Part shown: piece after piece, positions 43,117 through 54,180 of the stretch
Numbering within the stretch: position 1 is the first letter of the stretch
Layout of the letters: each line of letters begins with the position of its first letter
Program-made: the position numbers and the translations under genes
Source: Nelumbo lutea
Taxonomy: Eukaryota > Streptophyta > Magnoliopsida > Proteales > Nelumbonaceae
Direction: 5' to 3'
NCBI GenBank assembly: GCA_022828595.1
Contig: JAKGHH010000002.1
Span: 67,800,383 to 67,864,382 of the forward strand
Length of the DNA: 64,000 bases
Notes under the pieces: model-generated
Told to the model about the DNA's origin: nothing
Seen by the model: only the letters and a program-made list of their open reading frames with translations
Database searches by the model: none

Positions 43117-45505
43117 TAGACCTGTTCATGGGCTAGGTAGCTCGACGGGCTGGCCCGGCTTGGCCTCCGTATGGGCTTGAACAAGGATTTGAGCCCGCGG
43201 GCTTGACCTCGGGCCTAAAAGCCTGGCTCAAAATTTTTTCGGGTCAGGCTCGAGATTTGTCCAAATAGCCCGGCCCGACCCGACCTTTATACCAGTTAAA
43301 TCCTAAATATCCTAACCCCTCTCTTCTCACTTAGTCGAATCTCAGTTCTCATTTCTCACAGGCAAACACTCTCAAGAAGACAATAACCGAAGAACACTCT
43401 CAAGGGCGAGTTTGGTGAACACTCTCACCAGCGCCACTTGTGAACTCCGGCATACAGTGAGTCCTCTCTCTCTCTCTCTCTCTCTTCATTGTTCCTCTTC
43501 TCACTTCTCACTCTCACTCTCAGAATCTTAGCTTAGGCTCATTTATCAGACGCAAACTCAAGCATTGGCGAACTCAGGCATCGGTCCCACTAGTCGTCTC
43601 TCTCTCCGGCGGTGAGTCCTTTCTCTCTCTCTCTTGTTAAGTTGCCCTTCTCTTCTATTATGAAGTTATTAAGTTTGCCCTTTCTCTTTGTATGCTATTA
43701 GCCTATTACGAAATTATTCTAGGGATTTTTCTTCTAGTTTCCCCTTTTGTTTATCCTATAAATTAATGAAATACTCATTTCAGGCAAGTTTAGACAATCT
43801 GATGCATTGTGGTAATTAGGGAATCATAAGAACAACCTGATGCATTAGGGATTCGCTACACATATTTATTGGCTCAGTTTGTCCTTCAACAATGGTGATT
43901 ATTGGCTTTGGTAATGTTGTATTTGGTTTCCTTTTTATTTCATAAGAACAACCTGCTCGATCTCTAGATTTGATCATCCCAAAGAAAAAACACTGTATTT
44001 AGCTTTGGTAATGCTGAAATTGGTTTTCTTTTTTATCTTTTTCTGCAAATGGTTGGGATCCAAATTTGGATAAGGGTAAACATAAATAGTGTAACTATAA
44101 AATTGGATTTGGATCCGAATGCCTAGCATAGGGGGTGCAACTTTATATTGAATTTAGAATTTATATTCTTTTTTAATGTAAATAAAATAATTAATTTATC
44201 TAATATCTCTTTATAGAAAATTGGTCTATATACCATTTGAGTTAGTTAACTGTTTACAAACAATCCCCACAACAGCAACCAACCAACCAGCTTGTTTCGT
44301 ATACTCTTGAGAATTGATTCTTAGTGTTCCATGATTGATCTAATACATAAAAATGGATATATATTTTTTTGCTTTTTCTTTTTTCTTTTTTTTTTTCACT
44401 TTTTCTCATAGATTTGTTGCCAACTTGGCCCCATCTATTTCTTAGTAGCAGATAGCAAGAAATGCATACGATGCATGGCTAGGGTTGAATACATAGAAAA
44501 ATTTGGTTGGATTAAGGTTGGCAAATTTGGGGTGGTCTTGATTAAGGTATATTTTCTATGTATAGATGTTATGAATTTATAATGTAAGAACAAATAAAAA
44601 TGAAGAATAAGGTTTACTTGACTCTATTTTGCTTTTATTTTTTTATTTAATGTATGCTTGTCTTATTGATAAAATTGAAATGTATTATGTAGGTTATTTC
44701 ATATTTAATAATTAGCATGTCAATGGTAAGTGAAAGTGCAACTACAGGAGTAGATATAATAAATGATGACTATCAAGAGTATGACTAGACTTCCAATAAG
44801 AAAAGATTGACATCTAAGGTGTGGGAAGAAATGAAAAAGATTAATTTGGAGAAGGTACAATGTAAGCATTGCAAAAACATCTTACAAGATAAATCAAGTA
44901 AGGGAACTACTCACTTAAAGCATCATTTATAGCATTGCCCTAGACATACAATTCAGGATATTAGACAATACAAATAACTACTCAATAAAACAATGATGGG
45001 AGTACTTCTTTTAAAAACTACAAGTTTGATCAACAAGAGTCTTGTAGGGCATTACCGGTTTTTCTTGTATGTGGAAAACACCCTTTTACTACTGTTGAAA
45101 AATCTAGTTTTAGATTCTTTATTCAATCTATATATCCTGAATTTAAAAATGTGAATAGGCATACTGTTAAGAGAGATATCATGTCTAACTATGTGAAAGA
45201 GAGAGAGGGTGTGAAAAGTGATTTGTCTAATACACTTGGTTGAATTTGTTTAACTTCTGACAATTGGAGATCTGAGTAGATTGATGACGAATTCATGTGT
45301 ATAACTACTCATTGGATTGACAATAATTGGAAGTTACAAAAAAGAATTATTCACTTTAAAGCTTTGGCACATCCTTTTGATAGACTATCTTTAGTAGATG
45401 AGGTGGCCATGTGCTTAAGTGAATAGAGTATTGATCAAATTTTTTTTTTTTTGCATCACATTAGATAATGTTAGTTACAATGATGTGATATCTACAATTA
45501 TGTTT
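43117..45505 (+). mobile_element. hAT transposon, 5' part
   Basis: Starts TAGACCTGTTCATGGGC, like the TAGGGGTGTTCATGGG end of the small elements at 51589 and 59412. A 'cccggcccgacccg' subterminal zone, a CT-rich leader (43320-43640) and an intron-like stretch precede the transposase frame near 44718. The right end is not found. The hAT sequence stops near 45505 where antisense LINE sequence begins. Confidence 0.75.
44718..45505 (+). pseudogene. hAT transposase remnant (BED zinc finger and start of catalytic region)
   Basis: MSMVSESATTG opens at 44718. VQCKHCKNILQDKSSKGTTHLKHHL, TAG, HC is a BED finger with its CxxC and H...C ligands and one stop. FIQSIYPEFKNVNRHTVKRDIM and SNYVKEREG follow, then CLTSDNWRSE, the hAT segment with the first catalytic Asp, and IDQIFF...ITLDNVSYNDVISTI (to 45495), matching the family's GIDKIFTITLDNASxND. 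Several stops and frame changes. The C-terminal dimerisation domain is absent. Confidence 0.85.
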
Positions 45506-45519
45506 GTATTTAACTAGGA

Positions 45520-47650
45520 TGAAAAAAATACCTTGAAAAGTAGTATCAGTTTTCCGAATGACCCAAATATTTGAAATGCTATTATCTCTAAAAATTTTTT
45601 CATTTCGGGCAAACCAAATATAGTATAAAGAAATAGCATACCAAGAAAGAATTTGCTTTAGAAAAACTTTATCTGGAATTTTATGAACAAGATCAAGGAT
45701 ACAATTAATCCAAAAGTCATACGAAATATCAGGAGATAGAATATTCCAAGGAGCAGTAAATAGAATTGATTTTGTAAAATGGTGGCAATCAAGGAATAAA
45801 TGGTTAACAATTCAACTTCCATTTGGCAAAAGATACAAGATCTATCTTGTTGATTAGATTTTTTTTTTCTTTAACCGGAATGAAATTGTGAATAATTCTC
45901 CAAAATAGGAGTTTATAACGAGGAGGACAACTCATATACCAAATTCATTTGTTACTACAATTTAGTTGGTTTGATAATTGAGGGATGCAACCCTAGATAA
46001 GATCTTTGTAAGCTAGGGAAGTTTTGAATTTACCCGAAAAATGTTTGGTCTAAATCCATTGGATTGTTGTATTGCTTGGGATAATAGGAGTATCAAGAAT
46101 CTTAGATAATTGATTGGCATCGAGAATTTTCTGAATAAAAGATGTATGCCAATGTCCATTGATAATAATGTTAGCAAAGGTTATGTTTGTTAAATGAGAA
46201 GGAATGGGCTGACTTACCATTGAAAAATTATCTGCATTTTGTATCCAAGGGAAAGAAGTGATATTTTCCTTGGAATTATTTAATACCACATGGTCAACCT
46301 CTTGAGAAAGATCTCGAAGTTTGGGTGCAACTGATCTCCAAAAGAAAGAGTTGGTTCTAGGAACGGAGTAAGGAAAGTAGGTATTATGGGGTAAATATTT
46401 GGATTTCCAAATTTGAGCCCACCATTTTTGAGGTTCATTAAGGAATCGCCAAGCAAGTTTTTTAGGAAATTTTTAATAATTTGATCAATATTGTTGGTTG
46501 TTTTTTGGGGTAATTGGGCTACCGTCATTGCATGAGAAGGAATGGATTGAAGCACTGATTAGATAGGGATTATTTTTCTTACTTGACTAATATCAAGAAT
46601 AAAGGAAAGTTGTAAGTGTTTATTCCTACCCCAGATTAGAGGGAGACCAATGTATTTAGAATTTTCAGGAATGTTTTTAATTTGGAGTTGTCTTTTAGTC
46701 ATTCTTTGATGTCTTGGATAAGTATTTTTGCTGAAATAAACTCTTGATTTTTCTAAATTTATAAGCTGTCCTAAAGATTCTTAAAATTGTTGTAGAAGAT
46801 TTTTCAGACTATCTAATTCATCTCTATGACTTTTGAGAAATAATATAATATCATATGCAAAAAGTAGATGAGAAATGATAGGAGCTTGTCTTGATAATTG
46901 TATACCTTGAAGTTGGTTATCAGATTCAGCCTTTGTAATCATTCTGGTTAGGGATTTCATAGCTATAATGAATAATTACGGAGACAAAGGATTTCCTTGC
47001 CTAATCCCTCTAGTGGGTAGGATTTTTCCTTTTAGAGTTTCATTGGTGAGAACTGAATAAGAAACAATACAAATACACTCAAAGATGATTTGACAGAAGT
47101 CTTGATTGAAACCTAGGGTTTTAAAGACTTTTAGAAGGAAATGCCATTCTAGGTGGTCATAGGCTTTGGCCATGTCAAGTTTAATAGCCAAAAACTTTGT
47201 GCCTCATTTATTGTGCTTCAAAAAGTGAAACATTTCATGGGCAATTCTAGTGTTGTCTGTCATTTTTCTTCCTAGAAGGCAGATTGGTGGGTGGAAATAC
47301 ACTTGTCTAGGATAGTATGTAGTCTATTTGCTAAAATCTTTGAGAGAATTTTGTACAAGATATTATAGAGACTAATAGGACAATGTTTATGAGTATAGTA
47401 CTATTTGCATTTTTGGGAATAAGACAAATAAAAGTATGATTTAGGCGCTTTAATAGTCTCTTGTTTTGGAAAAATTCTCTAGTAAATTCAATAATTTTAG
47501 GTCCCATGGGATCCCAGAATTCTTTGTAGACTAAAGTAGGAATACCATTAGGTCCTAGGGATTTAAGACTACCTATACTGAAGGGAGCTGATTTGATTTC
47601 TTCCTAAGATGGAATAATAGTTAACCCTTGATTATCCTCTTCAGTAATAA
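45520..47650 (-). pseudogene. LINE reverse transcriptase and zf-RVT region
   Basis: IKLDMAKAYDHLEWHFLL holds the first catalytic Asp (47191 onward), and TRGIRQGNPLSP follows. FAYDIILFLKSH (near 46865-46835) stands for FADDIILF: one of the two catalytic Asp residues is Tyr. MLQSIPSHAMTVAQLP and LKNGGLKFG-type wording follow. The tail WYAISLYYIWFARNEKIF (near 45640-45590) is the zf-RVT region. Several stops. Confidence 0.87.
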
Positions 47651-48189
47651 TAGGAGAAAAAAGAGTATTAACAAAGGACAGATTAGTAGGTGGATTTTGA
47701 GTGAAAAGCTTAGAGAAATACTCAATAAATGTGGCTCCAATATCTTTATGACCAGCTATCCAAGTTCCTTGATGATCTTTAACTCCTTATATTTCATTCA
47801 TTCTCTAGCAACATATTGTATTCTTATGGAAGTAATTAGTATTTTTGTCTCCCAGATTTAGCCAAAGTTGTCTTGATCTTTGTCTCCAAAAACTCTCAAT
47901 TTGTAATTAAGTCTCATTAAATTCCTTATAGAGAGTCATAATATTTGGATGATCCCAAGGAGTAGATTGTTCCATCTAAATAATACGGGTTTCAATATTC
48001 TTCAATTTATGATAGGGATCTAGGAATTTATATTTCCTCCAATTGATAAGATTGTTTTTTATTTTATCCAGTTTTGTGGAAATTCTAAAGGTTGCATATC
48101 CATTAACTTGAGAGTTCTAACCATTGAGAATGTCTGATTTACAAGATTCATCTAATAGCCACATTTCAAAGAATTTAAAAGGTTTAGGA

Positions 48190-48890
48190 TATTGGGTTTT
48201 AAGAGGAGACAAGTCAAGTACAAGGGGATGATGATCAGATCCCCATTTTACAGATGCAGAAAGAGTGGCATGAGGGAAAAAAGAGATCCAATCAGGGGAG
48301 GCTATGACTCTATCTAAGGTTCTGTTGATAAGGCCAAAAGAGTCTTTATTGGACCAGCTAACTATACCACATTGAATGTAAAATTCTATAAGATTATGGT
48401 CAAAGATTAAATTTCAGTATTGAGTAGAGGAAAAATGGTAAGGGTTGTTTGACGTAGAAGGATCTTGGATAGAAATATTGTTTGCTTCATTAAAGTCTCC
48501 AATTAAAAGGAAAGGTAGGTTAAAGTGGTGGAGTCTTTGATTTAATTGAAGCTAGAATTCATTCCGATGGGCTTTAACTAAAGGGCCATAGGTAAATCCT
48601 AACAACCAGTCATTAATCAACGAAGTGGAAGATACTTTTAGAAACACATACCTTGGATGGCTTAAAAAGATAGAAGCATTAATACCATTTTTCTAGAATA
48701 TTGCTAATCCTTCAGCTCGTCCTTCAAGTGACAGAAAAAAATCATTAGGATAATGAAAATGACGGGCTAACAAAGACATTTTGTCAAAGGGGATTTTGGT
48801 TTCACCCAAAAAGATAAAATTTGGGTTATGATTTTTAATCAAAACCCCTAGACCTTCAATTGCCTTAGGGCATTCTGCCACGGCAGTTCC
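48190..48890 (-). pseudogene. LINE endonuclease (APE-type) region
   Basis: AECPKAIEGLGVLIKNHNPNFIFLGETKI corresponds to the WNCRGxG...xxPDIVFLxETK start of plant LINE endonucleases, with the catalytic Glu in GETKI. The leading WNCRG is lost in a stop-rich stretch. Later 'GDFNEA'-type wording lies near 48490 in another frame. Confidence 0.78.
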
Positions 48891-48899
48891 AACTCATAA

Positions 48900-50287
48900 T
48901 CAACATTGCCAACCTTGTGGTTGTTGGGGGCCATTCACCACCGCCCTTTTCAGAGAAGAGAAAAAGTAAGATAAGAAACTAACCAGATTAGTTGTATTTG
49001 TATGGTCCTGTGTCAGTAGATTCTGGCTTGGAGTTGTCTCATCATTGAGGTTAGAAAGAACAATAGACAAAATTCTCTCTGTTTGGTCACTTCGAGAGGA
49101 GGACTCTGGTCGGTCATAAAAAGGAACATTGGTGGACTCCTCAAGTTTCAGATGATGCAGAAGGTCAATGTGGGGATGTTTACCTCTGGAGGATGAAGGG
49201 TCAAAAGGTCTAGGGGAAAAGACATGAGATAGGATATTCAGGGTATGCTGTGCAAGATGGAAGGTTTCATGGGAGACTCTTACAGTGGAAGGATTAGAAC
49301 TAAATCCAACAAAGGTGATTCTAGCAAGAGTAGTGTCAGTTGGGTGAGTGGAAGGTTGGGGTTGTATAGGAGTGGACGGTGTTGAAGTGGTGGAAGGAGG
49401 GATAATTTTTGGTGCATGAAGAGTAGCAAGCTCTCTGAATAAAGGACATTTCCAGATATGTCTCATAGGAATTTCTGCTCTTAACTAGGGACCGGGATAA
49501 TGCTTAGAACATTGGTTGAAGAATTGCATATAGGATTGATCAAACACTTAGGGAATAGGTTGAGAGCAGCGTCGGAAAAAATGTCCAACTCGACCACAAA
49601 TATAACAAGTTGCAGGAAGATCTTCATAACGAAAAGTGACATAATTCATGACACTAAAGAAACAACCTAGTTTGAGATGTTGATCAATGGTAACTGTAAC
49701 TTTAGCACAAATATAGTGTTGAATAACTAAGATGTGGTGGGTAGGTCCAATACTTTCAAAGATGGGTTGTCCTATATCTACTGAGAGAATCTCTAAGGAA
49801 GATCATGGAGTTGAACCCAAACATCAATTTGGTTTAGGCACCATTTGTATTGAGGGCGACTAGGCCTCCAAGGTTTTAGAACAATCTACTGTCTGTTTAA
49901 TAACCAGGGGCCATTATCCCGAACTCGAATGTAATGTTCCTCACGTCAAAAATGAAGACGAAAGTGACCTCGTTGGAAAGGTGACATTAAGAGGTGGTCA
50001 TGGTTTAGATTCCATAGGGAATAAAGGCCTTGTTCTAACTCATCAAATTGATCTGTGAAATGTGGAAATAGGCGACAGATGAAGGAAAAGGCCCAGTCTT
50101 GATGAAGATTTTCAGGTATATGAGGACGGATGTCAATAAGATCAATACTAGGAATATTGTTAGTTTGGAGCATAGCTTGGAACACATCATTTAATGCATC
50201 CAAATCTTCCATGGTCTGTAATGTTGTGGATGCATTCGTAGGGAGGACATACTGCCGCCAGCAACAGCAATGAAGAGGGACCCACAT
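48900..50287 (-). pseudogene. LINE ORF1 (DUF4283 and zinc knuckle)
   Basis: The first block (50287-49946) ends FQRGHFRLHF, after which REEHYIRVRDNGPWL and VLKPWRPSRPQYKW continue DUF4283 past a stop. CYICGRVGHFFRRC (near 49600-49560) is a CCHC knuckle in another frame. The Ser/Thr/Pro-rich tail (49466-48900) has no known fold. Such ORF1 proteins bind RNA in the LINE particle. Confidence 0.78.
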
Positions 50288-50760
50288 GGCAGCATCTTAT
50301 CTTATCAGCTCCCAGCAGCTTATCTTATCAGCCAACAACTTATCTTATCTTATCCTTAGCAGTTTCTCTTATTTGTTCTTATCTGTTATTACTTTATCTA
50401 TTAGAAGAGTAGTAGGAGTTTGATTTATCTTAGGGAAGCCTTATCCTTCCCAAGTAGGAGTCTTATCTGTAAACAGTCAAATTCAACAAGGAGTCTTCCT
50501 ACAAGGGGGACTCTCACCTCTTGTAATCTCCTATTTGAGGAGCTGTGATTTGAGAATAAAGACATCCAATTTTCAGTCAAGAAAAGAGTTGAGGAGAGTT
50601 AAGGTGATCTCTTGGACAAATCACCCCTTAGGTCGCCACGATAGGGTCTGCACGCAAGGAGAAGGGCACAGGGAGAAGCGTAGGAAAAAAAACCAGAAGG
50701 GTAATAGAGAAGTGGAGAGTTGGTGACCTAAGGGTAAGCAAGAGTTAGAAGAACATTAAA
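50288..50760 (+). repeat. Possible LTR-like or LINE 5' sequence
   Basis: Repeated 'cttatcttatc' phrases (50290-50360), then 'ctcttgtaatctcc', 'gagaataaagac' and a 'aattttca' end near 50576 resemble the promoter and poly(A) part of a copia LTR. No second copy or target duplication was found, so this is tentative. Confidence 0.35.
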
Positions 50761-51580
50761 GTCTCCTTAAGATTTTTCTAAAAAAGATTTGTAAATGACA
50801 AATAAAGATTTTCAAAACCAAATGGCTGTAGAAGGGAGAATAGCAAATCAAATTGTTATAAGTAATAATAAGATTTGAAAGGATGAAGTGAAAAGACTAA
50901 TAGAGGACGTTTATTGAGGGAAACGAGGAGAACCAAACCTAAAGAGTTGAAAATTAAAAGGAAAGGATTAGAAGGAGATTTCTAGTTGATACGTAACGAG
51001 ATCTCGAAACTAACAGGGAAAAAAGAGATAATAGAGCGAAAAATAAGAGAAAAATTCTAAAAAAATAAAAAGAAAAACTAATGAAATTGAACGTAGTTAG
51101 TCTTAAACAAGTATAAAAGCTCTAAGGGATGAAATAAAGAAAACTAATAAAGTTGAAAGTAGATATTCACAAACATGTATAAAGTTTCTAAAGTACTAGT
51201 AAATGAGATAAGAAGAAATTAAAGATACTCCCTGAGTCTTGACAATATTTTGATGGTGATGTTAATATGAGGATAGTGGAAGGTTAGCGAGATAGAGCTC
51301 CGCTCTGCAACGTTGTGCTCAGTGCACCATCACTAAGACTTCCTCAATCTGAGCATATATAGCTGGGACTGGTTCATCAGTTCGTTGAGAAGATGACTTC
51401 ACTCTCTGGTAATTGTAGTTAAGTTGTACATTGGGCTGTGTATGTTCCACTGAGGGTGCCTTGCATGTTGCACTCAGCAATACATGTATGGTTGGTCATA
51501 TGAGTTGTGTAGCCTTTGTTAATTGGCAATCCGTAAATGTTGGAGAGAACCGATGAATAATCAAATTAAATTGGGAATTA
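50761..51580. other. Spacer, no gene seen
   Basis: A-rich to 51230, then more balanced sequence with 'gtgctcagtgcaccatcac' (51318-51336). No open frame of interest. Confidence 0.5.
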
Positions 51581-51588
51581 GTACACAT

Positions 51589-52139
51589 TAGGGGTGTTCA
51601 TGGGTCGGGTTGGTTCGGTTTATTGGGGTTTTCCCAACTGACCCGATCTGGTCGGGTTACCTGAGGTGGAAACCGAAACCGACCCACTAATAGGTCAAAC
51701 TGACCTGGTCGGTTTGAATCGGGTTGGGTCGGTTTCGGCTTTGCTCCTGTACAAAAGGACACTTAATTGAGTTATAATTGTAATTACCTAATGGGTTGCC
51801 TATTTGGTGTAAAAGATTATAGAAAGTTAGAAACTATGATAGATTGCCTATTCTAATTGTAATTGCCTAATGGGCCTTCTAGTTCTAGTAGAAGACTAGT
51901 TATAGTTAAGTAGGAAACTACTCAAACTAGAAACTATCGAACTAGTAGAAGACTAGTTTGGTTCGGGTCGGATTGGTTTCGGTTTTCACACAAGAAAACC
52001 GAAACCGACTCGATATATCGGTTTATATATTTTTCCCAACCCGAAACCGACCGATACTGATGAAAACCTGACCGACTCAAGTTGAGTCGGTCCAAATTGA
52101 TCGGTTTGGTCGGGTTGGGCATTCTTATGAGCAGCCCTA
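51589..52139. mobile_element. Non-autonomous hAT element, 551 bp, perfect 8-bp target duplication
   Basis: gtacacat at 51581-51588 and 52140-52147 is exact. Ends TAGGGGTGTTCATGGG and ATGAGCAGCCCTA. Subterminal zones are dense in 'gggtcggttt' and 'aaaccgaaaccgac', which are inverted to each other. The middle is unique. Same family as 59412-60208. Confidence 0.9.
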
Positions 52140-52497
52140 GTACACATACATAAGATTTATGCATAAGAATTAAATACCAATTTTACCCTTAAAATTAGGT
52201 TATGAGTTATTATATATAAAACCATCGCCTCTCTTTTCCCTTTCTAAAATCAGACACCATTCACTCAGACGTGAATTCCAACCATAAAACTGTGCATTTT
52301 ATGTCAATTGTTAGGTTGCATGATAGACACAAGAGGGAGAGGTGAGTGCCGTCATTGTAAGTTGCTATCATGTGCTAATGTAATTGTAACAGATCAGAGT
52401 TGGCAATTGCCGGATGAAGAGTGAAGAGACGTCTACAATCCCTATCTGAATTGGGTTTTCCTCTATGTAGAAAATTTGCCATATATATATATATATA
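52140..52497. other. Spacer with (AT)n run
   Basis: Contains an (at)n run at about 52480-52498 directly before the probable solo LTR. No gene seen. Confidence 0.5.
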
Positions 52498-53248
52498 TAG
52501 TCTCCGGTTGGGAACAACAGCTCGGCACAACAATACGTCTAAGGCGCGAGCATCAAAGGGAGGAACCAACGGTCTGAACTCCCTACCAGCAGTCTGAACT
52601 CTCCCTTAGGCCTCGAACTCCTTACAAGGAGCCCAAACTCTCCCTTAGGCCCCGAACCAAACACAAAGGGCAATAACCTGAACTGGCCTGCCCCATGGCA
52701 GTTCGGGACACATCTCTATCCGAACTCAAGACTTCATCTCGCTCACCAGCACTTCGCCTCCAGGGCTCCGAACTGAAAAACCATACAATTTCTGACACTG
52801 AGAAAGTTCGTATCCAGGGGCGGCGCACCTGATTGACTTAGGATATGACGCTTGACAGTCTCACTTCAAACGGCCACCTACCACCGCCGCCTGCCACCGC
52901 CATCTCCAGTTACAGAGACGGTTCCGACAAGGAGCAGTGGCGGTTCTATCCAGCAGAAAGGATGACACTCGAACTGGCAGAAGCACAGAAGTAATCATAC
53001 CCGACCTGACAGAAGCCTCGGAGTGAGTGCGCAAAGTGTTTATAAAAGACCCCCTACCCCTAACAACAAGGTATGTGAACTTTGCGCCATCTGGTTTTAT
53101 CTTGCCTTTGAGAGAATACTAACTTGAGCTTCGGAGCAATCTCACCGGGTTCCCCCGGAGTTCCCTCATCTTCTCCGTTTCAGGCTCCCCGCCGCTCCAG
53201 TCAAAGGCAAGGTCGTTGATAGCTAGGACCGGCCGGATTGTGCACCAT
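52498..53248 (+). repeat. Probable solo LTR of a gypsy element
   Basis: GC-richer than its surroundings, with 'cagctcggcac', repeated 'gaactctcccttagg' (52596 and 52636), a TATA-like 'tttataaaagaccccc' at 53038-53053 followed by 'aacaaggtatgtgaa', and an end 'gtgcaccatca'. The wording follows the 20315-20984 LTR (tataaaggcacc, acaaggta, ttgagcttcggagcaatctc) but is a different family. No primer site or internal domain follows. Exact left end uncertain. Confidence 0.6.
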
Positions 53249-53474
53249 CATATTTCATTAATTTCATGGAGTTATAGTGATGTAGTCTCGGGTTAATTCT
53301 GTCACCTAGACTCATCAGTCATGGATGGTGAAGAAATCAAGTTGCCAACTAGGCGAATTTGTTGACCTGGTTTCTATTTCGATGGTTTGTGTGGACTGTG
53401 GACATCAGGTCCCAGTCACTTTCAAGTTTCAATGTGCGGGTGGGCACAACTAATTAATAGTGCAATGTGTGGAC

Positions 53475-53893
53475 CAATGTTTTCAACCCGCGATTGATCC
53501 GGTTGGTTGAATCGTCCGAACCGTCATTCAGTTTGGATTTTGGGTTCAGTTCAGTCAAGACCATCAGATAGTTAAAACCGTTTGATCTGGCCGATTCAGC
53601 CATTGATCCGTTCGATTCAGTGATTGGGTCACGGGTTGCACATTCAATGCATGCACAATTTTTGGATGCCTAAAATTATAATTTTTAATATTTTTATAAA
53701 TAAAAAATATAAATTAAATATAAAATAATACATATAACATATCTAAAACATATTTATACACACACACACACATATATATATATATGTGCACTGGTGTGGC
53801 GCGATCTAAACCTTTCGACCTACCTGGTCGAAGCGGTGACTTGCGACCCACAGGCAAAAACTGTCTGGCCTCCGGGTTGGTTTTTAAAGCATT
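53475..53893. mobile_element. hAT-type MITE, 'CAGGG' family, 419 bp, perfect 8-bp target duplication
   Basis: gtgtggac at 53467-53474 and 53894-53901. Left end CAATGTTTTCAACCC, right end GGTTTTTAAAGCATT. Contains an AT-rich insert with (CA)n(TA)n at about 53760-53785, not present in the other copies. Confidence 0.78.
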
Positions 53894-54113
53894 GTGTGGA
53901 CAATGAACGGGCCAAGGGGATTTCCATGAGGTCGAGGCATTTTGATTGTAATATATATATCAGCATGACCAGATGGACAGATCACATGCGTTTCTACTGC
54001 ATACAAATGAGAATGTTTTCAGGGCTATTTTCTACAGTTTTTACTAGAATGTATATACAACTCTAATTTACTTATGTATTTAAAAAAAATAAATGCTTCA
54101 AAAATGATTGGAG

Positions 54114-54180
54114 CAAGGTTCAAAACATCGTTATATATCAACCCATATCAGTTGATACATATCATATCGTGGCAACCTTG
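54114..54180. mobile_element. Short relative of the CAAGGTT MITE, 67 bp
   Basis: CAAGGTTCAAAACATCG to CGTGGCAACCTTG, with 'catatcagttgatacatatca' in the centre, as in 17456-17683. No clear target duplication. Confidence 0.5.

Larger units (their letters stand above)
45506..50287 (-). mobile_element. L1-type LINE, antisense, degenerate
   Basis: Minus-strand order: ORF1 with DUF4283 and zinc knuckle (50287-48900), endonuclease (48885-48190), reverse transcriptase (about 47650-46560), zf-RVT tail (to about 45520). This is the usual plant L1 arrangement. No poly(A) tail is seen at the 3' (left) end and no target duplication was found. The T-run at 45440-45452 belongs to the hAT frame, not to this element. 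Confidence 0.85.

Noticed and set aside
45440..45452. T13 run as the poly(A) tail of the antisense LINE
   Set aside because: hAT transposase sequence is readable on both sides of it (IDQIF and ITLDNVS), so it lies inside the hAT frame.
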